64,000 nt of DNA from JACMLC01 sp963720235. Lineage in GTDB: Bacteria; Acidobacteriota; Blastocatellia; Pyrinomonadales; Pyrinomonadaceae. The translations under genes were made by a program, and so were the position numbers. A model generated the notes under the pieces. That model worked only from the letters and a program-made list of their open reading frames with translations. It searched no databases and was not told where the DNA came from. This document shows positions 34,304 to 45,753 of this stretch, piece by piece (position 1 is the first letter of the stretch; every line of letters starts with the position of its first letter). Location: NCBI GenBank assembly GCA_963720235.1, contig OY970389.1, forward strand, positions 5,208,001 to 5,272,000, written 5' to 3'.

Positions 34304-34314
<11 letters not shown>
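33721..34314 (+). CDS. ECF sigma factor (RNA polymerase sigma-70, region 2 and 4)
   Basis: A 197-residue ECF sigma. Region 2: LFREHYDQIFRTAYRVTGNP and SDAEDVLQTVFLRLVRR; region 4: LGPKAAEMFVLRYYEGYGNR and EIAEMLGTSQMVVGVMLHRS. GGAGCG precedes the ATG by 6 bases. The last 11 bases overlap the start of a membrane anti-sigma-like protein, the standard sigma/anti-sigma gene order, so its activity is likely released by an envelope signal. Confidence 0.93.
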
Positions 34315-37033
<2,719 letters not shown>

Positions 37034-37136
37034 CGACCCGAAACAAAGGATGCGCTGGCCGTGCAAATTTGACGACGCACACGGCCAGCGCAGTCCTCTC
37101 AAAGCTTTCTTTATTTACTCGTAAGGAGAAGTCATC

Positions 37137-37547
37137 ATGAAGGGAATTCCTGCTCTGAACAAAACCACAAAAGCCATCGCTCTTTTACTTTTTCTCTCCT
37201 CGCTCATGGTCATTCAGGGATGCGGCAACTCCGGCTCGACAAAGTTTGCCTCGCACAAAGTGACGATGAAGAGAAGCGGCATCACCAACAGGTTCGGCGT
37301 CGAAGAGCGCGGCCCTGTTGCCGTTTTTCACTATGACGGATACAACAGAACTGGCGAGCGTCTGAAGCTCATGATTGAGAATGACAAAGTGACGATTAAC
37401 GACCAACTCGCCGGTCATCTCAAACAGGGCGACTCGATTCGCATCGCGGACGAGGGAGTCGCAATCAACACTCTGGACTTCGGGCAATCGAAAGAATATC
37501 TCGCGGCCAGTCTTAAATCAGAGACGGCGCAAACTGTGAGCAAGTAG
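37137..37547 (+). CDS. small lipoprotein, unknown
   Basis: A 136-residue protein whose N-terminus has a hydrophobic stretch and the lipobox-like VIQGC (C29), so it is predicted to be anchored to a membrane. The mature part is beta-rich (GPVAVFHYDGYNRTGERLKL, IENDKVTINDQL). AAGGAGA lies 8 bases before the ATG. It follows the anti-sigma gene and could be a target of that sigma factor. No family recognised. Confidence 0.7.
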   Translation: MKGIPALNKTTKAIALLLFLSSLMVIQGCGNSGSTKFASHKVTMKRSGITNRFGVEERGPVAVFHYDGYNRTGERLKLMIENDKVTINDQLAGHLKQGDSIRIADEGVAINTLDFGQSKEYLAASLKSETAQTVSK

Positions 37548-37576
37548 CTCACGCGTAAGAAGAGGATAGGATAAAA

Positions 37577-37640
37577 AAGCATAGATGAAGCATGAAAGAG
37601 AAGCTGTCACAAGCTTCTCTTTCATGCTTCATCTATGCTT
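37577..37640. repeat. ATAGATGAAGCATGAAAG word palindrome
   Basis: Perfect 28-base arms (37577-37604 and 37613-37640) around 8 bases, built from two GATGAAGCAT/ATGAAAG words. It is 30 bases 3' of the lipoprotein stop and could terminate transcription. Confidence 0.95.
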
Positions 37641-37786
37641 CATCACGTTGCCTTTCATCTCGCTTCATCCTGTCCATCTTTATTTGAATTCGATTATAAT
37701 TTCTGCACGCCGCAATGGAACTCTCGCACGCGCGGCGGCGTAAGTCTTTTCGGCCTTCGATACTTTTTCGGAAAGGGAAACGGCGC

Positions 37787-38788
37787 ATGGCCGCAATCGT
37801 TGCCAGCGAATCACAGACGCTCGCACCTCCTACACAAGTTTCACCAAACTCGCCGCCAGTCATAGAGCTTGACGGGCTCAGTGTGCAGTTTGGCAAGCGT
37901 CCAATCTTAAAAGAGCTGCGCGCGAATTTGCGCGGACGCGCCATCGGCCTGCTTGGGCCAAACGGCGCGGGCAAGACCACGCTCATACACACGCTGCTCA
38001 GCTTTCACGAAGCCTCTGCCGGAACGGCGCGCATCTTCGGACAGGACATACACGAAGACCCGAAAGAGACTCTCGCGCAGATTGGCTACATGCCCGAAAG
38101 AGATTCTTTTATCGCCAAGATGTCGTGCGTGCATTTCGTGCGTCTGATGGGAGAACTCTCCGGCCTGCCTTCCGAGGTCGCGCTCGAACGCGCGCATGAA
38201 GCTCTCTTCTATGTCGGCTTAGGTGAAGCGCGCTATCGCACACTTGATACTTACTCGCTCGGCATGAAGCAGCTTGCCAAACTCGCGCAGGCCATCGTGC
38301 ATGGGCCAAAGCTGATTATTTTGGACGAGCCGACCAACGGGCTTGACCCGCCGACGCGCGCGCGCATGATTCGTCTCATACGCGAGATACGCGACGGCGG
38401 CCACGCGCGCATCATGCTCTCATCGCATCTTCTGCATGATGTCGAAGAATGCTGTGAAGAGATTCTGGTCTTAAAGGACGGGCGCATCGCTGCACACTGC
38501 GACCTCGAAGAAGAGCGCAGATCGAATCGTACTTTTCTTGAGATGGAACTGCGCGGCGACAGCGCTGGCTTTATGGATGCGGTCGGCAATCTCAAATGCG
38601 AGTACGCGCTGACAGGCCCACACCGTCTCAAGATTGTCTTGCAACCGGGCGTCGAGATAAAGGATTTCTATCGCCTCGCATCAGAACACAAAGTGCAGAT
38701 TCGCCGCTTGAATTACAAGAAGGATTCGCTCGAAGACATTTTCCTGAAAGCGATGGAAAGCAATTATAGTCAGGAGTCCAGAGTCTAG
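37787..38788 (+). CDS. ABC transporter ATP-binding protein (first of two)
   Basis: A 333-residue ATPase: Walker A GLLGPNGAGKTT, Q-loop IGYMPERDSF, signature TYSLGMKQLAKLAQ (LSGGQ variant), Walker B LIILDEPTNGLDPP, H-loop SSHLLHD. An extended C-terminal domain follows, as in ABC-2 type exporters. GAAAGGGAAA precedes the ATG; the frame opens at 37715. The last residues (SNYSQESRV) are written by the AGTCAGGAGTCCAGAGTC word repeat. Starts a four-gene exporter locus with permeases at 38882 and 40753. Confidence 0.9.
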   Translation: MAAIVASESQTLAPPTQVSPNSPPVIELDGLSVQFGKRPILKELRANLRGRAIGLLGPNGAGKTTLIHTLLSFHEASAGTARIFGQDIHEDPKETLAQIGYMPERDSFIAKMSCVHFVRLMGELSGLPSEVALERAHEALFYVGLGEARYRTLDTYSLGMKQLAKLAQAIVHGPKLIILDEPTNGLDPPTRARMIRLIREIRDGGHARIMLSSHLLHDVEECCEEILVLKDGRIAAHCDLEEERRSNRTFLEMELRGDSAGFMDAVGNLKCEYALTGPHRLKIVLQPGVEIKDFYRLASEHKVQIRRLNYKKDSLEDIFLKAMESNYSQESRV

Positions 38789-38874
38789 AGTCTGGAGCCC
38801 GTTTGATTCCGCAGACTCGATAGAAAATAAATTTTAGCTTTTGACTCCAGACTTCAGACTTCAGACTCAGGACT
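38770..38874. repeat. GGAGTCTAGAGTC word palindrome
   Basis: AGTCAGGAGTCCAGAGTCTA through about 38799 pairs with GACTCCAGACTTCAGACTTC through 38874, the arms separated by about 43 bases. The left arm overlaps the end of the ATPase gene and the right arm ends just before the permease ATG at 38882. The same words recur at 53644-53724. Confidence 0.9.
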
Positions 38875-38881
38875 TTTTCTT

Positions 38882-39806
38882 ATGGCTGTTTACGAACATA
38901 CATACAAGCCTTACGCTGGAGAGTCTGACGCCGACGTGGTCGCGTTTTCTGATTATTCCGCGCCATGCGTTTCGCGGCGTCTTTCAGTCAAAGCTCTTTG
39001 TAGCCTTCTTCGTCGCGTGCTTTGTCTATCCGTTGGTTGCAGCCATCCTGATTTACCTGCATCACAACGTCAACGCGCTCGGCATACTGCAAGTCAATAT
39101 CAACGAGCTTGTGCCGATTGACGGCTCTTTCTTCTGGACGTTTGTCTCTGTGCAAGGGTCTTTCGCGTTCTTTCTGACCTTGCTGGTCGGGCCGCCGCTG
39201 GTCTCGCGCGACCTGACGAATAACGCGCTGCCGCTCTATCTGTGTCGTCCCTTCTCGCGCGCAGAATATGTGATTGGCAAGATGTCTGTCGTCTTGATTC
39301 TGACTTCGCTGATTACATGGGTTCCGGGCCTCTTGCTCTTTCTCCTTCAATCCTACTTGCAGGGCGGAGGCTGGCTGACGCAGAACATGTGGATTGCGTA
39401 TGCCATCTGGAGCGGATGCTGGGTGTGGATTATCTTTCTCGCGCTGCTCTCGCAAGCTATCTCTGCGTGGGTCAAGTGGCGTGTGGTGGCGAGTGCAATC
39501 CTGCTCGCAATCTTTTTTATCCCAAGCATTCTGGGCGAAGTCATCAACAATCTCTTCACCACGCGCTATGGAAATTTAATCAGTCTCGGCGCGCTGATAG
39601 GAAATATCTGGGCCGGACTCTTTCGCAGCTTTAGCCAGACGACGAATCAGGTGACGGATGTTCGAGCCAACGGCAGAATCATACGCGAGGTCACAATCCA
39701 GATGCCGCCGCTGTGGAGTCACTGGCTGGTGCTCGGTCTGATTTGCCTCTTCTGTTTGTGGCTGCTTTATACCAGAGTTCGCGCTTACGAGGTGGTGCGA
39801 GGATGA
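38882..39806 (+). CDS. ABC-2 type permease, apparent +1 frameshift near codon 14
   Basis: The family-like start MAVYEHTYKPYAGE is read from ATG 38882, but this frame then runs into unrelated sequence and ends at 39121. The rest of the protein, SLTPTWSRFLIIPRHAFRGV and six hydrophobic segments to YTRVRAYEVVRG, lies in the frame one base further on and stops at 39806. The change of frame falls at about 38920-38924 (GGAGAGTCTGACG), one base too many. That frame by itself opens only at TTG 38841 inside the word repeat. The protein would be about 307 residues if the base were removed. It would form the channel of an exporter with the two ATPases; 4-base ATGA overlap follows. Confidence 0.75.
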
Positions 39807-40756
39807 GTTTGATGACGGACAACATGATCGTCTTTGAGGATGTCTCGAAATTTTACGGAGAGATTCTCGGCGTCAATCGCGTCAATCTTTCGATTGCGCC
39901 GGGCATCACGAGTCTCGTCGGGCCGAACGGCTCCGGCAAGACCACTCTCATGAATTTGATGACGGGACTTTTGCGACCGACAAAGGGACACATCAGCGTG
40001 CTCGGCACACAGCCATACCAGCCGGAAGAGCTTTTCCGCAAGGTCGGCTACTGCTCGCAGTTCGATTCATTCCCGCGCGGCATGACCGGCAGAGAGTTCA
40101 TACGCTCTTTTCTGACCGTGCATGGTTACGCGAAAGATGATGCGGAGCAGTTGACTGTCAAAGCTCTTGAGCGCGTGACGTTGATGGATGCGGCTGATAG
40201 AAAAGTCGCTGGCTATAGCAAAGGCATGCGGCAGAAAGTGCGTCTGGCCCAATCAATCGCGCACGGGCCGCGCGTGCTGATTCTGGATGAACCCTTGAAT
40301 GGTCTTGACCCTATGGCCCGCGCGGAAATCATAGAGCTCTTTCGCTCGCTGGCGAAAGAGGGCTTGCACCTGATTATCTCAAGCCACATCCTGCACGAAG
40401 TTGACATGATGAGTGATTGCGTCATCCTCATTAACAACGGCTATGTGGTCGCGGAAGGCAACGTGCACGGCGTGCGCGATGAGATGGAAGAGCATCCGGC
40501 GCAGATTTTGATTCGCTGTGACCGCCCGACGAATCTGGCGGCGCGCGTCTTTGAATCGGACTCTGTGGTCGAAGCAAGGCTGCATGAAGACCGTCAGGGA
40601 CTTTTTATCAAGACGCGGGATGCGGACAAATTTTATTTGCTCTTGAACAGCATCGTGCTCGAAGGCGATTTCAAGGTCGAGTCGGTCGCGCCTGTGGATG
40701 ATGACCTCAATGCTGTCTATCAATATCTAATCGGTTCGGACGGAGAAAGCAGATGA
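39803..40756 (+). CDS. ABC transporter ATP-binding protein (second)
   Basis: A 317-residue ATPase. Walker A SLVGPNGSGKTT, Q-loop VGYCSQFDSF, signature GYSKGMRQKVRLAQ, Walker B VLILDEPLNGLDPM, H-loop SSHILHE. It overlaps the first permease by ATGA and the second permease by ATGA (40753-40756), so translation is coupled and the locus encodes two ATPases and two permeases, probably an exporter of lipid, peptide or polysaccharide-type cargo. Met4 (39812) is an alternative start. Confidence 0.94.
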   Translation: MSLMTDNMIVFEDVSKFYGEILGVNRVNLSIAPGITSLVGPNGSGKTTLMNLMTGLLRPTKGHISVLGTQPYQPEELFRKVGYCSQFDSFPRGMTGREFIRSFLTVHGYAKDDAEQLTVKALERVTLMDAADRKVAGYSKGMRQKVRLAQSIAHGPRVLILDEPLNGLDPMARAEIIELFRSLAKEGLHLIISSHILHEVDMMSDCVILINNGYVVAEGNVHGVRDEMEEHPAQILIRCDRPTNLAARVFESDSVVEARLHEDRQGLFIKTRDADKFYLLLNSIVLEGDFKVESVAPVDDDLNAVYQYLIGSDGESR

Positions 40757-41640
40757 GCACCACTTCGACAGCCGCCGCCGCCATCGTCGAGAAAGAGTTG
40801 CAGCCGAAAACAACCGGCTGGTCTCTCTGGCTCAGGCAGAGCATAGCCATCCTGAAGCTTGAGTTGCGGAAAAACTTTTTCGGGCGGCGCGCAATTCTGA
40901 TTTATCTTCTGGCCCTCTTGCCCGTTGTGCTGGTCGCGATGCTGGCTCTAGTGACACGCAGCTTGCCAGACCCGCCATCCTTTCGCACGGATTTCAGTCA
41001 GGCCAGCATTGTCTTCGGCGGAATCTACGGCGGGCTAATCCTGCGCACGATAATCTTCTTCGGCTGCGCGTGGATTTTTATGAACCTGATACGCGGCGAA
41101 GTTGTTGACCGCAGCCTGCACTATTACTTTCTCTCGCCAGTCAGGAGAGAAGTTTTAGTCGTCGCAAAATATCTCGCGGGCCTCTTAGCCTCCATCGTGA
41201 TTTTTACTTTCACGACGCTCGGCTCGCTCTTCTTCATGTACGTGGCTGGCTATCCGGACAGCACCAATTATTTGATGAACGGGCCGGGCCTTAATCATGC
41301 GCTGTGGTACGTGCTCATCACTGTGCTGGCGTGCATCGGCTATGGCGCGTTCTTTATCGTCATCGGTCTCTTCTTCCGCAATCCGATTATCCCTGCGCTG
41401 ATGATTTATGGTTGGGAGTGGATTAACTTTCTGTTGCCGCCGCTCCTGAAAAAAGTGAGCGTCATACATTACCTGCATTCGCTCGCGCCTGTGCCTCTGC
41501 CGGAAGGGCCGTTCGCCATCGTCGCAGAGCCGACGCCCGCGTGGATTTCCGTTCCCGGTCTGGTTATCATGACGGCCATTCTGCTCTTTATCGCTGGCCT
41601 GCGGATTCGGCGGATGGAGATTAAGTATATCGGAGAATAA
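40753..41640 (+). CDS. ABC-2 type permease (second)
   Basis: A 295-residue protein with six membrane segments, opening with a 25-residue cytoplasmic tail, then FGRRAILIYLLALLPVVLVA, FGCAWIFMNLIRGEVVDRSL and LHYYFLSPVRREVLVVAKYL. It resembles ABC-2 permeases paired with NodI-type ATPases. It ends the operon; 885 bases of repeat DNA follow. A promoter for the gas vesicle cluster must lie in that gap unless transcription continues from here. Confidence 0.9.
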   Translation: MSTTSTAAAAIVEKELQPKTTGWSLWLRQSIAILKLELRKNFFGRRAILIYLLALLPVVLVAMLALVTRSLPDPPSFRTDFSQASIVFGGIYGGLILRTIIFFGCAWIFMNLIRGEVVDRSLHYYFLSPVRREVLVVAKYLAGLLASIVIFTFTTLGSLFFMYVAGYPDSTNYLMNGPGLNHALWYVLITVLACIGYGAFFIVIGLFFRNPIIPALMIYGWEWINFLLPPLLKKVSVIHYLHSLAPVPLPEGPFAIVAEPTPAWISVPGLVIMTAILLFIAGLRIRRMEIKYIGE

Positions 41641-41900
41641 AGTAAGCTGCGCGCGCAACAAATCTGTAACAAGTGAGAGGCCGGATTGTATGCTTCGTAT
41701 GCGGTCAAGATAAATGTTGACAGTGATGCTGGCTGTGCGTAAACTGCTCGGTACTTAAAACCAAGTTTATGGAAAGCTGTACTCGGCTGATTCCGCTAAA
41801 CTAGGGGTCAAATGTCGGGGAGCCAAACTAAAGGCTCGTTACAGTCAAGGCGCAGTACACGCCGTTTCCACAATCAGTATCGGAGCTTTCCGATCGCGCT

Positions 41901-41935
41901 CGCCCCACAAGGCTTTAAATGCTTGTTGTGGGGCG
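41901..41935. other. hairpin CGCCCCACAA...TTGTGGGGCG in gap 41641-42525
   Basis: A 10-base-pair stem (41901-41910 with 41926-41935). It follows a 150-base stretch (about 41755-41900) with several short complementary segments and no open frame, possibly a structured RNA leader or a repeat remnant. No T-run follows on either strand, so it is not a plain terminator. Confidence 0.5.
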
Positions 41936-41978
41936 ATGTCGTGTCTAGCAGTTGATTCCGACAACATTCAAAAATTTA

Positions 41979-42272
41979 GCCACAGAGAAGATTAGAAGGA
42001 GATAAGCAATGAGATTGTTTTCTATCTAACTCAAGTTGCTAGTTATGAGAGCGATGGCGGCTTGAGCCGCCTGCTGTGTGGAAAGTCTCTGACTTTCCGT
42101 TGGCTGCTCCTCCTGACCAGATGCGAGGCTCAGCCTCGCACATGGTTGGAGCCAAAGCTATCGGAAAAGCAAAGCTGTTCCGCACAGCATTGCGGCCAAG
42201 CCGTCATCGCTCTGTTAACTGGCAACTTGAGTTATCTATTACTTATCTCCGTGTCTCTGTGTCTCTGTGGCA
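41979..42272. repeat. nested composite repeat: CACAGAGA words enclosing TGCTGTGCGGAAAG element, copy 3
   Basis: GCCACAGAGA (41979-41988) and TCTCTGTGTCTCTGTGGC (to 42272) are the outer arms. Inside, ACTCAAGTTGC (about 42025) pairs with a mirror GGCAACTTGAGT near 42225, and the innermost element is 42072-42189, diverged from copies 1, 2 and 4 but with the same ends and the inner GCGAGGCTCAGCCTCGC hairpin. Three layers of inverted repeat fit in 294 bases. Confidence 0.85.
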
Positions 42273-42525
42273 ATCTTTAAATCTTTTCCTGCCTTGAATC
42301 CTCCGCAGAATAAAGTTGCGCGGCGCGGTCGCTCCGTTTTATGATGAGACTGTTCGCGCACGAAAGAAAGGGGACGTGCGGAGCAGTCAAAGGGCCAAAA
42401 AGGACTGACGCTCTCTTCTCCATTAGATTCTCCGTAGTAGAAAATCTTTCCGGCATCAAACGTGTCGGACTTTTAAGTTCTGTGCATCCTCCGCCTCACG
42501 AGTGCAAAGTGACGAGCCAAAAATC

Positions 42526-43347
42526 ATGAGTTCCGAAAAAGAATCATCCCCCGCCGCTACAGCAGTTGCCGAAGGCAAGTATGTCTATTGCATTATCGAG
42601 ACGAAAGAGCCGCTCTCGTTCGGGCCGATGGGCATCGGCGGGCGCGGCGACGAAGTCTATACAGTGCATCACGACGGGCTGGCCGCAGTCGTCTCCAACA
42701 CTCCGATTGTCGTCTATGACCCGACGCGCGAAAACGTCTTCGCGCACGAGCAGGTCAACGAGACTGTGATGCGCGAGTTCACAGTCTTGCCGATGGCTTT
42801 CGGCGCGCTCTTTCGCACCGAAGAAGACATTATAGAATTGATGCGCGGAACCTATGACGCGCTGAGAGACGTGCTCACGAAGATGGAAGGCAAGGTCGAG
42901 TTCGGTCTCAAGGTCAACTGGGATCGCGACCGCGTGATTGCCGAAATCGAGCAGGAGAATGAAGAGATACGCAATCTCAAAGAGCAGATTACTTCGCGCG
43001 CCACTGGCTCGACCTACTTCGCGCGCATGCAACTGGGCCGTCTGGTCGAGACAGCTTTGACCGAGCAATCCGAAGCTTACGTGCGCGAAGTCTATTCCGT
43101 CCTGCGCGACACGGCTGTCGCCTCGCGCGCCAACAAGCCCATCGGCGACAAGATGATTATGAACGCGGCTTTCCTTGTCGAACGCGACGGCGAAGCCGAG
43201 TTTGACCGCAAAGTAAAAGAGATTGCGGCCAAGTATGAAGGCAAGCTCTCCTTCAAATACACAGGCCCCTGGCCGCCTTACAACTTCGTACACATACGCC
43301 TCAAACTGGAACGCGGCGACAGCGCGACCGAAGCCATGACCAGATAA
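42526..43347 (+). CDS. gvpF: gas vesicle protein GvpF/GvpL family, copy 1
   Basis: A 273-residue member of the GvpF/GvpL family: YVYCIIETKEPLSFG at the N-terminus, FAHEQVNETVMREFTVLPM, FGALFRTEEDI and the terminal signature KYTGPWPPYNFVHIRLKL. GvpF/L proteins are accessory factors in vesicle assembly and bind GvpA. The frame opens at GTG 42502, but ATG 42526 (MSSEKESS) is the more natural start. It begins the vesicle cluster. F versus L cannot be told apart by eye. Confidence 0.9.
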   Translation: MSSEKESSPAATAVAEGKYVYCIIETKEPLSFGPMGIGGRGDEVYTVHHDGLAAVVSNTPIVVYDPTRENVFAHEQVNETVMREFTVLPMAFGALFRTEEDIIELMRGTYDALRDVLTKMEGKVEFGLKVNWDRDRVIAEIEQENEEIRNLKEQITSRATGSTYFARMQLGRLVETALTEQSEAYVREVYSVLRDTAVASRANKPIGDKMIMNAAFLVERDGEAEFDRKVKEIAAKYEGKLSFKYTGPWPPYNFVHIRLKLERGDSATEAMTR

Positions 43348-43360
43348 CGCAAGGGACAGC

Positions 43361-43696
43361 ATGTTTTTCATAGACGATCTGCTACTCGCGCCGGTCAACG
43401 GCTTTAAGTTCATCCTGAACCAGATTCAAAAGATGGCGGATCAGGAGTTGAACGACGATAGTGTCGTCAAGGAACAGCTTCTCGAATTGCAGATGCGTCT
43501 GGAACTGGACGAGATTTCGGAAGAAGATTTCGCTGCGCAGGAAGCAGAGCTGTTCGCGCGCTTGCGCGTTATCAAGGCCAGACAGCTTGACCTGCTTCAT
43601 GAAGTGCATACGGCAGACACTTCTTCCTTCGTCATCGAATCGGGCGGAGACGAAGAGGGCGGATTCTGGGAGCCGGGCGAGAGGGACGAGAAGTGA
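43361..43696 (+). CDS. gvpG: gas vesicle protein GvpG
   Basis: A 111-residue protein: MFFIDDLLLAPVNGFKFILN, the GvpG hallmark, followed by an acidic helix LELDEISEEDFAAQEAELFA and an extended acidic tail. It is an accessory protein of vesicle formation with no known enzymatic activity. It starts 13 bases after the gvpF stop and overlaps the ATPase start by GTGA. Confidence 0.92.
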   Translation: MFFIDDLLLAPVNGFKFILNQIQKMADQELNDDSVVKEQLLELQMRLELDEISEEDFAAQEAELFARLRVIKARQLDLLHEVHTADTSSFVIESGGDEEGGFWEPGERDEK

Positions 43697-45750
43697 CCCG
43701 GAAGAAAAGCGAGAGCAAGCAACGGAAACCACACAAAACCTCTCGCAAATCTTCTGGCCCAAAACCTGTTGAGCTTCCAGGCACACACTATCTCTTCTTT
43801 GGCGGCAAAGGCGGCGTCGGCAAAACGACTGCTGCTTCTGCCGCCGCGCTGCTTCTGCTCGATGAAGCGCAGGGCGATGAGCAACTACTGCTTTTCTCCA
43901 CAGACCCCGCGCACTCGCTCTCAGATAGTCTCGGAGTGAAAATCGGCGACCGCCTGACAAAGGTCGCGCGACGTGGCAAGGCGCAGCTCTTTGCGCTTGA
44001 GATGGACGCTGTGCGCGCTTTGGAAGAATTTAAAAACGAGCATCGCGCGATTTTGCAGGAGATAGCCGAGCGCGGAACGCTGCTCGACGAGACGGACATC
44101 AACGAGTTGTTAGACCTCTCTTTGCCCGGCATGGATGAAGTGATGGCGCTCTTTGAATTGACAGAGCTTGAACGCGAAGGAAGGTTTGCGCGCATCATCG
44201 TGGACACGGCTCCGTCGGGCCACACGTCGCGCCTCTTGCACTTGCCGGAAGTTTTCGCACACATGCTCGGCGCGCTCGATTTGATGGCCGAGAAGCATCG
44301 CTATATGGTCGCGCAGTTTGTGCGCGGCGGGCGCGTGCGCGTGGATGAAGTTGACCTCTTCCTGCGTGACCTCGGTGAAAGAATCGAACGCGTGCGCGCG
44401 ATGCTCTATGACGAGAAGCATGCTGCCTTTACTCTGGTCGCTATCCCGGAAGCGATGAGCGTGGAAGAGACCGCGCGCTATTACGCCACGCTGCAAGCGG
44501 AAGGCGTGCCTGTAACAGACCTCATCATTAATCGCGTCGAGCGAGAGCATGATGCTTGTGCGTATTGTCGCGCGCGCGCACGCGGGCAGGCGAAATATTT
44601 GAAAGAGCTTGGAGAGAAGTTTAAAAAGCTGCGTCTTCATCAAGTGCCTTTGTTGGTTGAAGAGGTGCGCGGGGTTGATGCGTTGCGTGAGTTTGCGGGG
44701 ATTGTGTGGGAGGGGGAAGAGAAGTTTCGCGCAAAGGCGCAAAGGAAAGAAAGACAGAAGGCGCAGAGGAAGAAGGTTGGAGTTGCGGCAAAGTCAGAGT
44801 TGAGGGAATTGCTTGAGCCGCGGCGGCTGCTGATTTTTGGTGGGAAGGGCGGAGTGGGAAAGACAACTGCCGCTGCCGCTGGCGCGCTAGCTCTGGCCCA
44901 AAATAATCCTGAAGCGCGTGTGCTGGTCTTCTCGACAGACCCCGCGCATTCGCTCTCCGATAGCTTTGCGGAGGAGATTGGCGAGTTGAAAAAAGGAGTG
45001 GCCGGGCGAGCGAATCTGGACGCGTCGGAGATTGACCCTGCGTCGCAGTTTGAAGAGTTGAAGACGCGCTATCGCGTCTGGATTGATGAGTTGTTCGATA
45101 CTCTTTCGGGCAGTTCAGGGATGGAAATTAAATTTGACCGAGAAGCGATGCGCGAGTTGGTCTCGCTGGCCCCGCCGGGTATAGATGAGATTGCGGCCTT
45201 GAGCGCGATTAGCGACCTTTTGGACCAGAGCGGCTACACGACGATTGTGCTCGACACTGCGCCGACGGGCCATCTCATCAGATTTCTGGAGATGCCGCAG
45301 GTCGCGCTCTCGTGGGTGCGCGCTTTTCTCAAACTTCTTCTAAAATACAAAACGGTCGTGCGCTCAGGCCGCGTCGCGGAAGAGCTTATCGCGCTCTCAA
45401 AAAATATCAAGCGCGTCGCTGCGCTGCTTGTTGACAAGAAAGATTGCGAGTTCATAGGCGTGGCGATTCCAGAGCAAATGAGTTTGGAAGAGACAATTCG
45501 CTTGACCAAAACTCTTGCACGGCTCAAAGTCCCTGTGCAGCGTTTGCTCATTAACAATGTGTTGCCGGAAGAGGCCGGCGCGGCCTGCGATTTCTGCGCC
45601 GCACGTTGCGCGTCACAGCGTCGTGTCATCGAATCATTTCGCGCGCGGCTGCGCGGCATCAAAAAAATATATCTTGCAACGCAACAGCCGCATGAAATAA
45701 ATGGGCCAAAACTTTTGCGCGAACACTTTGCAAGCTGGCAGGCAGTTTGA
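43693..45750 (+). CDS. tandem ArsA/Get3-family ATPase in the gas vesicle cluster
   Basis: A 685-residue protein with two complete ATPase halves. Each has the deviant Walker A GGKGGVGKTT (37-46 and 383-392), STDPAHSLSDS, DTAPSGH or DTAPTGH, and a CxxC near its end (CAYC, CDFC). ArsA pumps arsenite with ArsB; Get3 targets tail-anchored membrane proteins through a CxxC-linked dimer. No ArsB is near, and the gene overlaps gvpG by GTGA and precedes a GvpF/L gene by 3 bases, so a chaperone role for hydrophobic GvpA-type proteins is inferred. The linker (about 344-360) is encoded by the GCAAAGGC repeat word. Starts with GTG. Confidence 0.88.
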   Translation: MTRKKSESKQRKPHKTSRKSSGPKPVELPGTHYLFFGGKGGVGKTTAASAAALLLLDEAQGDEQLLLFSTDPAHSLSDSLGVKIGDRLTKVARRGKAQLFALEMDAVRALEEFKNEHRAILQEIAERGTLLDETDINELLDLSLPGMDEVMALFELTELEREGRFARIIVDTAPSGHTSRLLHLPEVFAHMLGALDLMAEKHRYMVAQFVRGGRVRVDEVDLFLRDLGERIERVRAMLYDEKHAAFTLVAIPEAMSVEETARYYATLQAEGVPVTDLIINRVEREHDACAYCRARARGQAKYLKELGEKFKKLRLHQVPLLVEEVRGVDALREFAGIVWEGEEKFRAKAQRKERQKAQRKKVGVAAKSELRELLEPRRLLIFGGKGGVGKTTAAAAGALALAQNNPEARVLVFSTDPAHSLSDSFAEEIGELKKGVAGRANLDASEIDPASQFEELKTRYRVWIDELFDTLSGSSGMEIKFDREAMRELVSLAPPGIDEIAALSAISDLLDQSGYTTIVLDTAPTGHLIRFLEMPQVALSWVRAFLKLLLKYKTVVRSGRVAEELIALSKNIKRVAALLVDKKDCEFIGVAIPEQMSLEETIRLTKTLARLKVPVQRLLINNVLPEEAGAACDFCAARCASQRRVIESFRARLRGIKKIYLATQQPHEINGPKLLREHFASWQAV

Positions 45751-45753
45751 TTT

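Noticed and set aside
41641..42525. tRNA or known riboswitch before the gas vesicle cluster
   Set aside because: No cloverleaf or CCA end, and no match by eye to TPP, cobalamin, c-di-GMP or ydaO motifs.
43693..45750. Arsenite efflux ATPase ArsA of the arsenic island
   Set aside because: It is 14 kb away, lies inside gvp genes with coding overlap, and no ArsB pump is present.
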